NCBI GenBank assembly: GCA_900765575.1
Contig: CAAFRW010000263.1
Coordinates: 1 to 10,001, forward strand
Origin: Bacteroidaceae bacterium
GTDB taxonomy: Bacteria > Bacteroidota > Bacteroidia > Bacteroidales > Bacteroidaceae
Direction: 5' to 3'
Length of the DNA stretch: 10,001 nucleotides
Shown: positions 1 to 6,908 of the stretch, piece after piece
How positions within the stretch are numbered: the stretch's first letter is position 1
How the letters are laid out: each line of letters starts with the position of its first letter
Position numbers and translations under genes: made by a program
Notes under the pieces: generated by a model
What the model was told of the DNA's origin: nothing
Database searches by the model: none
Seen by the model: the letters and a program-made list of their open reading frames with translations, nothing else

Positions 1-7
1 ACGGATA

Positions 8-562
8 GTGAATTTGTTCCGACGGTATTGCAGGACAGTTCACACCCACCTGTCTTTTTTCTTTATGGGAGTGATTCTTATTTATGCAGTATCGGGCATA
101 ACGATGAATCATTTAAAGGATTTTAATCCGAAATACTATATAACTGTAAACAATTATACGGTGAAGGGGACATTCCCTACCTCCCGTAAATATAATAAAA
201 ATGAAATAATACAGCTGTTAGAAGAGGTAGGCGAGCAGAATAATTATATCAAACATTTTTATCCGAATAGCTCAACGGTGAAAGTTTTCTTGAAAAGTGG
301 TTCATCCTATGTTCTTGATACTCAAACAGGAAATGTTGCTTATGAAGGAATAAAGAAAAGACCGGTTCTTTATCAACTCTCATTTCTCCATTATAACCCG
401 GGAACATGGTGGACCTATTTCTCAGACTTATTTGCGGTATGCCTTATATTGATATGTATAAGCGGTATTCTAATGAATAAAGGTAAACGAGGTTTGTTCG
501 GAATAGGGGGAATTGAATTATTGGCAGGTATATTAATCCCCGTGCTGGCTTTAATTTTATAG
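8..562 (+). CDS. PepSY-associated TM helix family membrane protein, possibly 5'-partial
   Basis: The 184-residue product starts with GTG here, but the frame stays open to the window edge (CGG ATA before the GTG), so the real start may be a few codons upstream. The first membrane segment (about residues 17-34) carries the PepSY-TM pattern: H12 and H14 just before it and SGITMNH at its end. A soluble loop of about 100 residues follows, with a second hydrophobic segment near 138-156 (ends SGILMN) and a third near 164-184 that closes the protein. This is the usual small architecture of Bacteroidetes PepSY-associated TM proteins, which in other genomes often sit near iron or haem uptake genes; no such neighbour is visible here. 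The inner-membrane location is inferred from the helices. The biochemical role is not established for this family. An imperfect hairpin terminator lies about 80 bases downstream, so it is probably the last gene of its transcript. Confidence 0.75.
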   Translation: MNLFRRYCRTVHTHLSFFFMGVILIYAVSGITMNHLKDFNPKYYITVNNYTVKGTFPTSRKYNKNEIIQLLEEVGEQNNYIKHFYPNSSTVKVFLKSGSSYVLDTQTGNVAYEGIKKRPVLYQLSFLHYNPGTWWTYFSDLFAVCLILICISGILMNKGKRGLFGIGGIELLAGILIPVLALIL

Positions 563-642
563 ATAAGTGACATAATAAAATGGATGCAAAATTCAATAAT
601 TCTGAATAAAACTTCATCTTATCTCACACAAAATAAGGCACG

Positions 643-688
643 AATAACTAACGATGTGAAGCCTCATCACATAGTTAGTTATTTTTTT
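643..688 (+). terminator. Likely rho-independent terminator after the PepSY-TM gene
   Basis: Arms 643-659 and 667-683 form a 17-bp stem with one mismatch (G653 opposite A673) and a 7-base loop. The T-run 682-688 follows directly on the plus strand. The stem is AT-rich and so fairly weak. The left arm can also pair without mismatch to 712-726, see findings. Confidence 0.6.
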
Positions 689-753
689 AACTTATAATGC
701 TATGCCCTCTAACATCGTTAGTTATTTCAGCCCTGTTTTGCAAGCTCCATTTG

Positions 754-918
754 TTACTTCCGGAATGCATCAGTAAGCAATTTAGCTGCGTCCGATTTTG
801 AACTATTGTACCACTTCAACCAAATATAGAATTCGTTCGGGCTACGCAGTTGGGGAGTAAATTTTCCGCAGTTGCGGAAATTTATTTTCGCAACTGCGGA
901 AAAAAACCGAACCAACAT
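754..918 (-). CDS. Possible small ORF, 54 residues, unknown function
   Basis: On the minus strand an ATG at 918-916 opens a 54-codon frame that ends with TAA at 756-754; an in-frame stop lies 12 bases before the ATG. The C-terminal half (from SPNEFYIWLKWYN to LLTDAFRK) looks protein-like, with aromatic residues followed by a charged amphipathic stretch. The N-terminal third is encoded almost entirely by the palindrome at 862-903, which argues that this part arose from a repeat. I do not recognise the family. It may be a genuine short gene, the C-terminal remnant of a mobile-element gene with a repeat fused to it, or chance. No ribosome binding site or promoter supports the start. Confidence 0.25.
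   Translation of the reverse strand: MLVRFFSAVAKINFRNCGKFTPQLRSPNEFYIWLKWYNSSKSDAAKLLTDAFRK
862..903. repeat. Near-perfect 42-bp palindrome (15-bp perfect arms)
   Basis: The arm TTTTCCGCAGTTGCG (862-876) is perfectly complementary to 889-903. Inside, 877/888 would be a G-U pair and 878-880 pair with 885-887, giving a 19-bp stem with a 4-base loop. Each arm is itself a palindrome: TTTCCGCA-GT-TGCGGAAA at 863-880, and a similar copy missing one C at 885-903. A degenerate third copy (CGCAGTTGGGGA) lies at 845-856. There is no T-run on either side in the right place for a terminator. It resembles a dispersed intergenic palindromic repeat; whether it recurs in the genome cannot be seen here. Confidence 0.8.
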
Positions 919-1086
919 GTTGATGGAATGTTACAGGCATAAATGCGGCAAGAGCAGAAACCGTTATTCTATGTTTGTGAATCTTTAAGAAATTAAGAAA
1001 ATAGATTACATGCTTTACTCTGTCTTTAGATGAATTTGGGCTCATTTTGGGCTCAGGCTCACTGTGGGCCCAAAACAAGGTCACTT

Positions 1087-1119
1087 TTAAATCAATTGCA
1101 TATTAAATATTTGATTTAA
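1087..1119. repeat. 9-bp inverted repeat, AT-rich
   Basis: TTAAATCAA (1087-1095) and TTGATTTAA (1111-1119) are inverted copies 15 bases apart. This is a small AT-rich dyad inside the remnant element, without a T-run or an adjacent gene. It could be chance in such AT-rich DNA. Confidence 0.35.
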
Positions 1120-1259
1120 TGTTCCTTATCTACATTTCTAAGACTTTGTTTTTTATCTGTTTATTTTTGATTTGAACTTGAATAATGGATGCTTCTTCAA
1201 TGAAGAATTTTGAAAAAAGCAGACATTTATTAAGCACATTCAAATGGATTGAAGTTTTT

Positions 1260-1293
1260 CCTGACTTCATCACTTTCCTGACTTCATCACTTT
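1260..1293 (+). repeat. Tandem duplication, two 17-bp copies
   Basis: CCTGACTTCATCACTTT occurs twice head to tail with no mismatch (1260-1276 and 1277-1293). It lies about 100 bases before the transposase remnant. The exact identity suggests recent slippage or a paired protein-binding site. Confidence 0.85.
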
Positions 1294-1392
1294 TTTTCGC
1301 CATCACATAGTACGTAATGATAATCAGATAGTTGGCAAATATATTTGGGTGACTTAGGGTGACGCAAGCCCCAAAAGGTCTACTTTTGTACC

Positions 1393-1645
1393 ATGTTCGT
1401 ACGTAAAAAGAAGAATCGCTCAGGCTCTATTAGTGTGGCTGTAATTAGCAAAACACATGGAGAGGTTGAAGAAGCCAAGACCTTTGGGTTTGCCTCCTTC
1501 TATTGGGAAGCTGAACAATTGTGTGAGCATGCTCAAAAATGGATAAACATCTGTAGCGGTCAACAATAACTTGATTTTGAAGATAAAAAAGGGTCGTGAG
1601 ATTGAAGAAGCAGAGCGTTTTAAGTATGCATTTCATTCAGGTTAG
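1393..1645 (+). pseudogene. Broken IS1634-type transposase, N-terminal fragment
   Basis: ATG at 1393 opens a frame beginning MFVRKKKNRSGSISVAV. This matches my memory of the N-terminus of IS1634-type (IS4-like) transposases in Bacteroides: a basic start, a short beta-rich stretch, then a helix ending near KWI. The frame stops at TAA 1567-1569 after 58 residues (ends SGQQ). Family-like sequence continues past the stop (LDFEDK), then shifts frame to KGREIEEAERF before a stop at 1643-1645. Full proteins of this group are roughly 500-600 residues, so the DDE catalytic domain is absent and the gene is dead. A TACTTTTG box at 1381-1388, just before the ATG, resembles a Bacteroidetes -7 element and may be the relic promoter. 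The family call rests on recalled motif similarity. Confidence 0.6.
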
Positions 1646-1732
1646 TATAGATAATGTATATAATTATAAAACAATATCAGCACCTTCACTTCTTTTCCAT
1701 TGTTTACATTATTGGATTATTGCGCAGGATTT

Positions 1733-1750
1733 AGGCTCACTAGTGAGCCT
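1733..1750. repeat. 18-bp perfect palindrome at the right repeat
   Basis: AGGCTCACTAGTGAGCCT reads identically on both strands. Its right half is the inner end of the 30-bp inverted repeat 1742-1771; its left half lies just inside the element. The matching position at the left repeat (1055-1072) has lost this symmetry. Confidence 0.8.
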
Positions 1751-1886
1751 GAGCCCAAAATGAGCCCAAATATCCCCCTTTCAAAATCATAAATACCTGA
1801 ATATCAGTTATGCTTATTTTATGTTTTTTGAAAACAGCTTTCTATGCTATAAAATTTAGCATCTCCATCTGTTTAAATTATTCACT

Positions 1887-1938
1887 AAAAAAGAAGCTTA
1901 ATACATTTACTTGATGTAAAGATGTATTAAGCTTCTTT
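1887..1938 (-). terminator. Rho-independent terminator of the Na+/phosphate symporter gene
   Basis: Arms 1890-1906 and 1922-1938 are a 17-bp perfect inverted repeat around a 15-base loop that can itself pair partly. On the minus strand the stem runs into six T residues (complement of 1887-1892). It begins 26 bases after the stop codon of the minus-strand transporter, the expected place for its terminator. Confidence 0.8.
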
Positions 1939-1963
1939 GAAGAGGGTATTTGAAAAGAGAACG

Positions 1964-3652
1964 CTATTTCTTTTCTTTTATATCCATACGAGCTTCCACT
2001 ACGTTCACTACATAATCACCTAACTTCTCACACTCCCCAATAATATCCATGTAGTGCACTCCCATCTGGTAGTCGTATTCCTTGTTATTCACATCCAGCA
2101 CATTCTGGTTCTTCAACTGGTTGCGGTAATTATTAATCTCATTTTCTATATTGAAGGTCTGGTTCACATCCACACTATGACGGTCGTCTTCCAGCACCTT
2201 AATCATCTGCCCAAGCGCATCGTCCGTAAACTGGAACATCTGACGGATATGTTCATATTGCTTCTCGGTAAAGTCCATGTTCCCTTTATATTTCCGGTTT
2301 ATCGTACGCGCCAGATTGTAGCAGCTGTCTCCAATGCTCTCTATCTCGGTCACTTCCCGAAGCATTGAACGAATCTGCAACTTACTTTCCGAACTTAAAC
2401 GGCCGTCGGACACCATATTCAAGTAATTGGCAATCTCTACCTCCATGCTATCGCTAATGTTCTCATACTTCTCTATACGGCTAAACAATTTCGCAAAGTC
2501 ATTTTCATTTTTAGTATGAAGCAAATCATCAACGAAATGGAACATCTTACGGGTACGTTCTGCAAAAAGATTAATTTCCTTACGAGCCTGCACAATGGAA
2601 AGCTCTGCCGTGGAGAGCAAACCGCCCGAGATAAACCGCAAGCGATACTCTTCGTCCTGCTCTTTCTGCGGAATCAAAGCACAGACCGTTTTCTCTATAA
2701 ACGGAACAAACCAGATAAGAATCAACACATTGCAAATATTAAAGGTAGTGTGGAACGCCGATAACATATAGGGCACAGCCACCGCTTCATTCTGAGGTTT
2801 CATCACATTCTCCACAAACCAGGTGATGCCCTCTGTAAAAGGAGTAAACAGGCACAGCACCCAAATAACGCCAAACACATTGAATACCAAATGCGCCAAA
2901 GCGGCCCGTTTCGACTGCGTGTTTCCGGTTAATGCCGCCAAATTAGCCGTGATAGTGGTACCGATGTTTTCGCCCAATACCAACGCCGCTCCCAGTTCAA
3001 AACTAATCCATCCGTTGGCGCACATAATTAAAGTAATGGCCATGGTAGCCGCCGAAGCCTGCACAATCATGGTCAACACAGAACCAATGGCCACAAACAA
3101 AAGAATGGAGAGATACCCCATATCCGTATAGTTCTGTACGAAAGAGAGCATTTCCGGATTCTCGCCTAAATCGGGGGCATTGGCTTTTAACAAAGAAAGG
3201 CCCATAAACAAAAAGGAAAAACCGAAAATAAATTCACCAATTGATTTGCGGGAACTTTTTTGAGAGAATAAAAGAGGGATGCCGAATGCGAGAAGGGGAA
3301 GGGCAAAAGCAGCGATGTCTACTTGAAAACCAAGAGCCGAAATAATCCAGGCAGTAACCGTCGTTCCGATATTGGCTCCCATTATCACCCCGATGGATTG
3401 CGACAAGGTTAATAACCCGGCGTTTACAAAACTAACAACCATTACGGTAGTGGCGGAAGAGGACTGGATGAGGGCAGTGATAAGTACACCTGTCAAAACC
3501 CCGGTAACCCGGTTGGTAGTCATAGCCGTTAATATTTTCCTTAACCTGTCGCCGGCAAATTTTTGGAGCCCCTCGCTCATTATTTTCATTCCATAAAGGA
3601 AAAGTGCCAATGAACCAAGCAACTTTAAAAAATCATAAAAAGAATATTCCAT
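1964..3652 (-). CDS. Na+/phosphate cotransporter with C-terminal PhoU-like domain
   Basis: This 562-residue inner-membrane protein belongs to the Na/Pi-cotransporter II family, which couples phosphate uptake to sodium entry. The family's two inverted halves are visible: QSSSATT at 63-69 with GANIGTT at 92-98, and QASAAT at 198-203 with GENIGTT at 227-233. Hydrophobic segments fill roughly residues 7-30, 50-128, 140-157, 179-272 and 293-325. From about 345 to 560 the sequence is soluble, helical and acidic, with a PhoU-like repeat pattern (ESIGDSCYNLAR near 428-439, GECEKLGDYVVNVVEA near 539-554). PhoU-type tails are thought to sense or regulate phosphate transport. The length is normal for bacterial members with this tail. 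It is transcribed alone, divergent from the nucleoside kinase, with a good promoter at 3752-3783 and a strong terminator. Selectivity for phosphate is a family inference. Confidence 0.88.
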   Translation of the reverse strand: MEYSFYDFLKLLGSLALFLYGMKIMSEGLQKFAGDRLRKILTAMTTNRVTGVLTGVLITALIQSSSATTVMVVSFVNAGLLTLSQSIGVIMGANIGTTVTAWIISALGFQVDIAAFALPLLAFGIPLLFSQKSSRKSIGEFIFGFSFLFMGLSLLKANAPDLGENPEMLSFVQNYTDMGYLSILLFVAIGSVLTMIVQASAATMAITLIMCANGWISFELGAALVLGENIGTTITANLAALTGNTQSKRAALAHLVFNVFGVIWVLCLFTPFTEGITWFVENVMKPQNEAVAVPYMLSAFHTTFNICNVLILIWFVPFIEKTVCALIPQKEQDEEYRLRFISGGLLSTAELSIVQARKEINLFAERTRKMFHFVDDLLHTKNENDFAKLFSRIEKYENISDSMEVEIANYLNMVSDGRLSSESKLQIRSMLREVTEIESIGDSCYNLARTINRKYKGNMDFTEKQYEHIRQMFQFTDDALGQMIKVLEDDRHSVDVNQTFNIENEINNYRNQLKNQNVLDVNNKEYDYQMGVHYMDIIGECEKLGDYVVNVVEARMDIKEKK

Positions 3653-3745
3653 CTTTAATTAGTTTTGTCGTTTATTGGCGGCTAATCATTTATCATGTAA
3701 ATTAACAGCCCGAATAAGACGTTTTATTTAATACATATTTCAAAA

Positions 3746-5398
3746 ATGCTACAAATATATTGCAAAAATATGAATCTATCAAAAGAATTTCCAGAAGGAA
3801 GTTCTCTTTTGGATATTTATAAAGGTTTTAAATTAGAAATGCCCTACACCCCGGTCAGTGCCAAAGTAAACAATAAGGTAGAAGGGCTTACCTACAAGGC
3901 ATTTAATAACAAAGACGTAGAATTTCTCAACATTCTATCCCCTTCGGGTATGCGTACGTATGTCCGTTCGCTCTGTTTCATCCTGTGCAAAGCAGTTGAA
4001 GAGCTTTATCCGAAAGGAGAAATTTTGTTACAGCATCCCGTTTCTAAAGGATATTACTGTAGTCTACGTATCGGCCGTCCCGTAACCTTGGACGATGTGA
4101 GCCAAATCAGAGAACGGATGAAAGAGATTATTGCGGAAGACCTCCCCTTTCACCGTGTGGAATGCCATACGGAAGAAGCCGTAAAACTATTTAATAAAAA
4201 GGGAATGTATGACAAGGTGAAACTCCTTAAAACCACCGGAAACATTTATGCATTCTACTATACGTTGGGAGATTCGGTGGATTATTACTACGGAAGTCTT
4301 CTCCCCCGCACCAGCTACGTAGGGTTGTTTGACATCGTCAAATACTATGATGGCATTTTACTGCGCATCCCCAACCGGGAACATCCTGAAACGCTGGAAG
4401 ACATGGTGAAACAAGAAAAGATGCTGGATGTTTTCAAAGAGCATCTTCACTGGCAAGAGATTATGGGAGTAAGCACGGTGGGCGATTTCAATGAATCCAT
4501 ACAACACGGGCATGCTACGGATTTGATTAATGTGTCGGAGGCTCTTCAAGAAAAAAAGATAGCCCAAATAGCCAATGAAATATACAATAAGGGGAAAGTA
4601 AAGCTCATCCTTATTTCCGGTCCGTCCTCTTCAGGAAAAACCACCTTTAGCAAACGGCTTTCCATCCAGCTGATGACAAACGGCATGCACCCGGTCCCCA
4701 TTTCATTGGATAACTACTTTGTAAACAGAGAACGTACTCCGCTCGACGACAAAGGAGAGTACGATTACGAATCCTTGTATGCACTCGATTTGGAATTCTT
4801 CAACCAGCAGCTCGCCGCGTTGCTGCGAGGAGAGGAAGTGGAACTGCCGCGTTTCAATTTCAGTACCGGAAAAAGGGAATTCAAAGGAGATTATCTGCGT
4901 ATTGATAATAATAAGGTTATCATTCTGGAAGGCATCCACGCTTTAAATCCGGAATTAACACCGCATATCCCCGCTGAGAACAAGTATAAAATATATGTAT
5001 CGGCCCTTACCACCATCATGCTGGACAACCACAACTATATCCCTACCACCGACAACCGCTTGTTGCGCCGCATTATCCGCGATTACAACTACCGGGGATA
5101 TTCGGCCGAAGAGACCATCCGCCGTTGGCCAAGCGTACGGGCGGGAGAAGAGAAATGGATTTTCCCTTATCAGGAGAATGCGGACGCCATGTTCAACTCG
5201 GCTTTGCTCTTTGAGCTTTCAGTGCTGAAAAATCATGTGGAACCCATTCTGAATCAAGTGCCACAATGTTCTTCCGCTTATTCCGAAGCATACCGCTTGC
5301 GGAAGTTCCTACAATACTTTTTACCGGTTCAGGACAGAGAGTTGCCGCCTACTTCACTCCTGCGAGAGTTTTTAGGAGGAAGCAGCTTCAAATATTAA
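3746..5398 (+). CDS. Nucleoside (uridine-type) kinase fused to TGS/ThrRS-like N-terminal domains
   Basis: The 550-residue protein has three parts. Residues 1-60 resemble a TGS fold (MLQIYCKNMNLSKEFPEGSSL). Residues about 70-230 resemble the second additional domain of threonyl-tRNA synthetase (HPVSKGYYC at 97-105, then a C140-H141 pair). Residues about 285-500 form a P-loop kinase of the phosphoribulokinase/uridine kinase group, with Walker A GPSSSGKTT at 292-300, SLDNYF at 320-325, EGIHAL at 395-400 and an arginine-rich RRIIRDYNYRG at 441-451. The likely reaction is phosphorylation of a nucleoside such as uridine or cytidine by NTP in the cytoplasm, for pyrimidine salvage; the substrate is inferred. 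No synthetase catalytic core is present, so it is not a tRNA synthetase. This fusion is a recurrent annotated family ('nucleoside kinase') in Bacteroidetes and other phyla. It lies 36 bases before rpoN with no terminator between, so read-through is possible. Confidence 0.85.
   Translation: MLQIYCKNMNLSKEFPEGSSLLDIYKGFKLEMPYTPVSAKVNNKVEGLTYKAFNNKDVEFLNILSPSGMRTYVRSLCFILCKAVEELYPKGEILLQHPVSKGYYCSLRIGRPVTLDDVSQIRERMKEIIAEDLPFHRVECHTEEAVKLFNKKGMYDKVKLLKTTGNIYAFYYTLGDSVDYYYGSLLPRTSYVGLFDIVKYYDGILLRIPNREHPETLEDMVKQEKMLDVFKEHLHWQEIMGVSTVGDFNESIQHGHATDLINVSEALQEKKIAQIANEIYNKGKVKLILISGPSSSGKTTFSKRLSIQLMTNGMHPVPISLDNYFVNRERTPLDDKGEYDYESLYALDLEFFNQQLAALLRGEEVELPRFNFSTGKREFKGDYLRIDNNKVIILEGIHALNPELTPHIPAENKYKIYVSALTTIMLDNHNYIPTTDNRLLRRIIRDYNYRGYSAEETIRRWPSVRAGEEKWIFPYQENADAMFNSALLFELSVLKNHVEPILNQVPQCSSAYSEAYRLRKFLQYFLPVQDRELPPTSLLREFLGGSSFKY
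3752..3783 (-). promoter_or_regulatory. Bacteroidetes-type promoter for the symporter gene
   Basis: Read on the minus strand, TTTG (3783-3780) is followed after 20 bases by TATATTTG (3759-3752). This fits the Bacteroides -33 TTTG and -7 TAnnTTTG pattern with the right spacing. Transcription would start near 3746, leaving a leader of about 95 bases before the ATG at 3652. The boxes lie within the first dozen codons of the divergent kinase gene, so the two transcription units overlap at their starts. Confidence 0.6.
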
Positions 5399-5407
5399 TA
5401 AATTGAT

Positions 5408-5415
5408 TACTTTTG
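5408..5415 (+). promoter_or_regulatory. Candidate -7 box of the rpoN promoter
   Basis: TACTTTTG fits the Bacteroidetes -7 consensus TAnnTTTG and is followed by CA, as is common. No clear TTTG sits about 20 bases upstream; the best match there is TTCA. If used, transcription starts near 5422 and the rpoN leader is only about 13 bases. Confidence 0.45.
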
Positions 5416-5434
5416 CACAGGTAAAATAAATTCT

Positions 5435-6904
5435 ATGCAACAGGGGAATTATCAAATACAAAAACAGCAGCAAGTTCAGACTCTTTCGCCTCAACAGGTG
5501 CTGGTTGTAAAGATGTTAGAGCTTCCGGCCGTAGAATTGGAGGAACGTGTCCGTGCAGAGGTGTTAGACAACCCCGCACTGGAAGAAGGACAGCTTGACA
5601 ACGAGCGCAACGAAGACGATTTGAACGAAGGAAACGGCGTTGAAAGTGAAATGCCGGAAGGCGCCAACGAGGATATTTCGTTAGGAGACTATCGGACGGA
5701 AGATGATATTCCGGACTATAAGCTGAAACAACCTCATTCTTCTCCGGAAACACAAGCGGAAGAAATCCCGTTCTCGGATGCCATCTCTTTCTACGAGATA
5801 TTAAAGGAACAATTAGGGGAAAGGGATTTGACGGAACGTGAACGCACTTTAGTGGAATATCTGATAGGTTCGTTAGACGATGACGGATTATTGCGGAAAG
5901 ATTTATCTGCCATTGTAGACGAGCTCTGTTTCAACTACAACCTGGAGACCTCTGAAAAAGAGCTGGAAGAGGCTTTAAAAATTCTCCAGGACTTTGACCC
6001 CGTAGGTATCGGCGCCCGCAATTTACAGGAGTGCCTGCTCATACAGCTCAACCGTAAAGAGGATTCTCCGCTCAAACAAATAGAGCTGAATATTCTAACC
6101 AAATGTTACGAGGAATTTACGAAAAAACATTGGGATAAGATACTTCAACGCCTGTCGCTGACTCCCGAACAGTTTGAAGAAGCCAAGAATGAGCTGATTC
6201 ATCTGAATCCCCGTCCGGGCAGTTCGCTGGGTGAAGCGGTAGGACGCAGCTACCAACAAATCATTCCGGACTTCCTGGTAGAAACACTCGACGACGGAAC
6301 CATCCTACTCAACCTGAACGACCGGGGAGTTCCCGAACTGCATGTAAGCCGCTCGTTTATGGACATGCTTGAAGAGCATACCAAAAACAAGGCAAACCAA
6401 AGTAAAGAGTCGAAAGACGCCATGCTGTTTCTAAAACAGAAAATGGACGCAGCCCAAGGATTTATCGATGCCGTGAAGCAACGGCAACAAACCATGTATA
6501 CAACCATGCAGGCTATTATCGACCTGCAACGTGCTTTCTTTGAAGAAGGAGACGAATCATTGCTGAAACCTATGATACTGAAAGATGTAGCCGAGCGTAC
6601 CGGGCTCGACATTTCCACCATTTCACGGGTAAGCAACAGCAAATATGTACAGACCAATTACGGAATCTATCCGTTAAAGTACTTCTTCAGCGACGGATAT
6701 ACGACGGACGAAGGAGAAGAATTATCAGTGAGAGAAATACGCAGAGTGCTGAAAGAGTGTGTGGAAAAAGAGGATAAAAACCATCCGCTAACCGATGACG
6801 AACTGGCCAAAATATTAAAAGAAAAGGGATTCTCCATTGCACGCCGCACAGTAGCGAAATATCGGGAACAGTTAAATATTCCCGTTGCAAGACTAAGAAA
6901 ATAA
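5435..6904 (+). CDS. rpoN: RNA polymerase sigma-54 factor
   Basis: The 489-residue cytoplasmic protein is sigma-54, which directs RNA polymerase to -24/-12 promoters and needs AAA+ enhancer-binding proteins for open-complex formation. All signature regions are visible. Region I is a glutamine- and leucine-rich N-terminus (residues 1-50: QKQQQVQTLSPQQ, ending LDNPALEE). An acidic region II spans about 51-115. The core-binding domain runs about 117-310, with DPVGIGARNLQECL at 188-201 and LNPRPGSS at 257-264. The DNA-binding part has a helix-turn-helix near 382-402 (LKDVAERTGLDISTISRVS) and the RpoN box ARRTVAKYRE at 469-478, close to the C-terminus as expected. The length is typical. The ATG at 5435 fits region I starting immediately. 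The PAP2-like gene begins 4 bases after its stop, so the two are co-transcribed. No enhancer-binding protein gene is in the window. Confidence 0.97.
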   Translation: MQQGNYQIQKQQQVQTLSPQQVLVVKMLELPAVELEERVRAEVLDNPALEEGQLDNERNEDDLNEGNGVESEMPEGANEDISLGDYRTEDDIPDYKLKQPHSSPETQAEEIPFSDAISFYEILKEQLGERDLTERERTLVEYLIGSLDDDGLLRKDLSAIVDELCFNYNLETSEKELEEALKILQDFDPVGIGARNLQECLLIQLNRKEDSPLKQIELNILTKCYEEFTKKHWDKILQRLSLTPEQFEEAKNELIHLNPRPGSSLGEAVGRSYQQIIPDFLVETLDDGTILLNLNDRGVPELHVSRSFMDMLEEHTKNKANQSKESKDAMLFLKQKMDAAQGFIDAVKQRQQTMYTTMQAIIDLQRAFFEEGDESLLKPMILKDVAERTGLDISTISRVSNSKYVQTNYGIYPLKYFFSDGYTTDEGEELSVREIRRVLKECVEKEDKNHPLTDDELAKILKEKGFSIARRTVAKYREQLNIPVARLRK

Positions 6905-6908
6905 ATCT

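Larger units (their letters stand above)
1034..1771. mobile_element. Remnant mobile element bounded by 30-bp inverted repeats
   Basis: Bases 1034-1063 (starting ATTTGGGCTCATTTTGGG) and 1742-1771 are perfect inverted copies over 30 bp. The enclosed segment holds a broken transposase N-terminus in plus orientation and no other gene. The arms contain three spaced copies of the core GGCTCA. No target-site duplication is visible just outside the repeats (left flank TTAGATGA, right flank ATCCCCCT). At 738 bp it is far shorter than a complete IS1634-type element, so it would be an internally deleted, non-autonomous copy. Alternatively the 30-mers are halves of a pre-existing palindrome that was split by insertion. 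Confidence 0.5.
563..1963. other. Gene-poor 1.4-kb interval with repeats and transposon debris
   Basis: No intact gene of normal size is convincing here. From left to right it contains: a terminator hairpin (643-688) with a further arm copy at 712-726; a possible 54-residue minus-strand ORF (754-918) containing a near-perfect palindrome (862-903); a 9-bp inverted repeat (1087-1095 with 1111-1119); a 17-bp tandem duplication (1260-1293); a decayed transposase N-terminus (1393-1645); a pair of 30-bp inverted repeats (1034-1063 and 1742-1771) enclosing the last three; and the terminator of the minus-strand phosphate transporter (1887-1938). The mixture suggests an insertion hot spot between two convergent transcripts. 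Confidence 0.7.

Noticed and set aside
862..903. Rho-independent terminator
   Set aside because: On either strand the T-run is before the stem or missing after it.
842..1084. 80-codon minus-strand ORF across the palindrome and the left 30-bp repeat
   Set aside because: It runs through two unrelated repeats, has no recognisable motif, and its protein composition looks random; the alternative frame ending at 754 has the better-looking tail.
1445..1636. 63-codon minus-strand ORF
   Set aside because: It is antisense to the transposase remnant, whose forward reading matches a known family.
3660..3667. TAGTTTTG as a plus-strand -7 box for the nucleoside kinase
   Set aside because: It fits the consensus, but no TTTG lies about 20 bases upstream and such 8-mers are common in AT-rich DNA.
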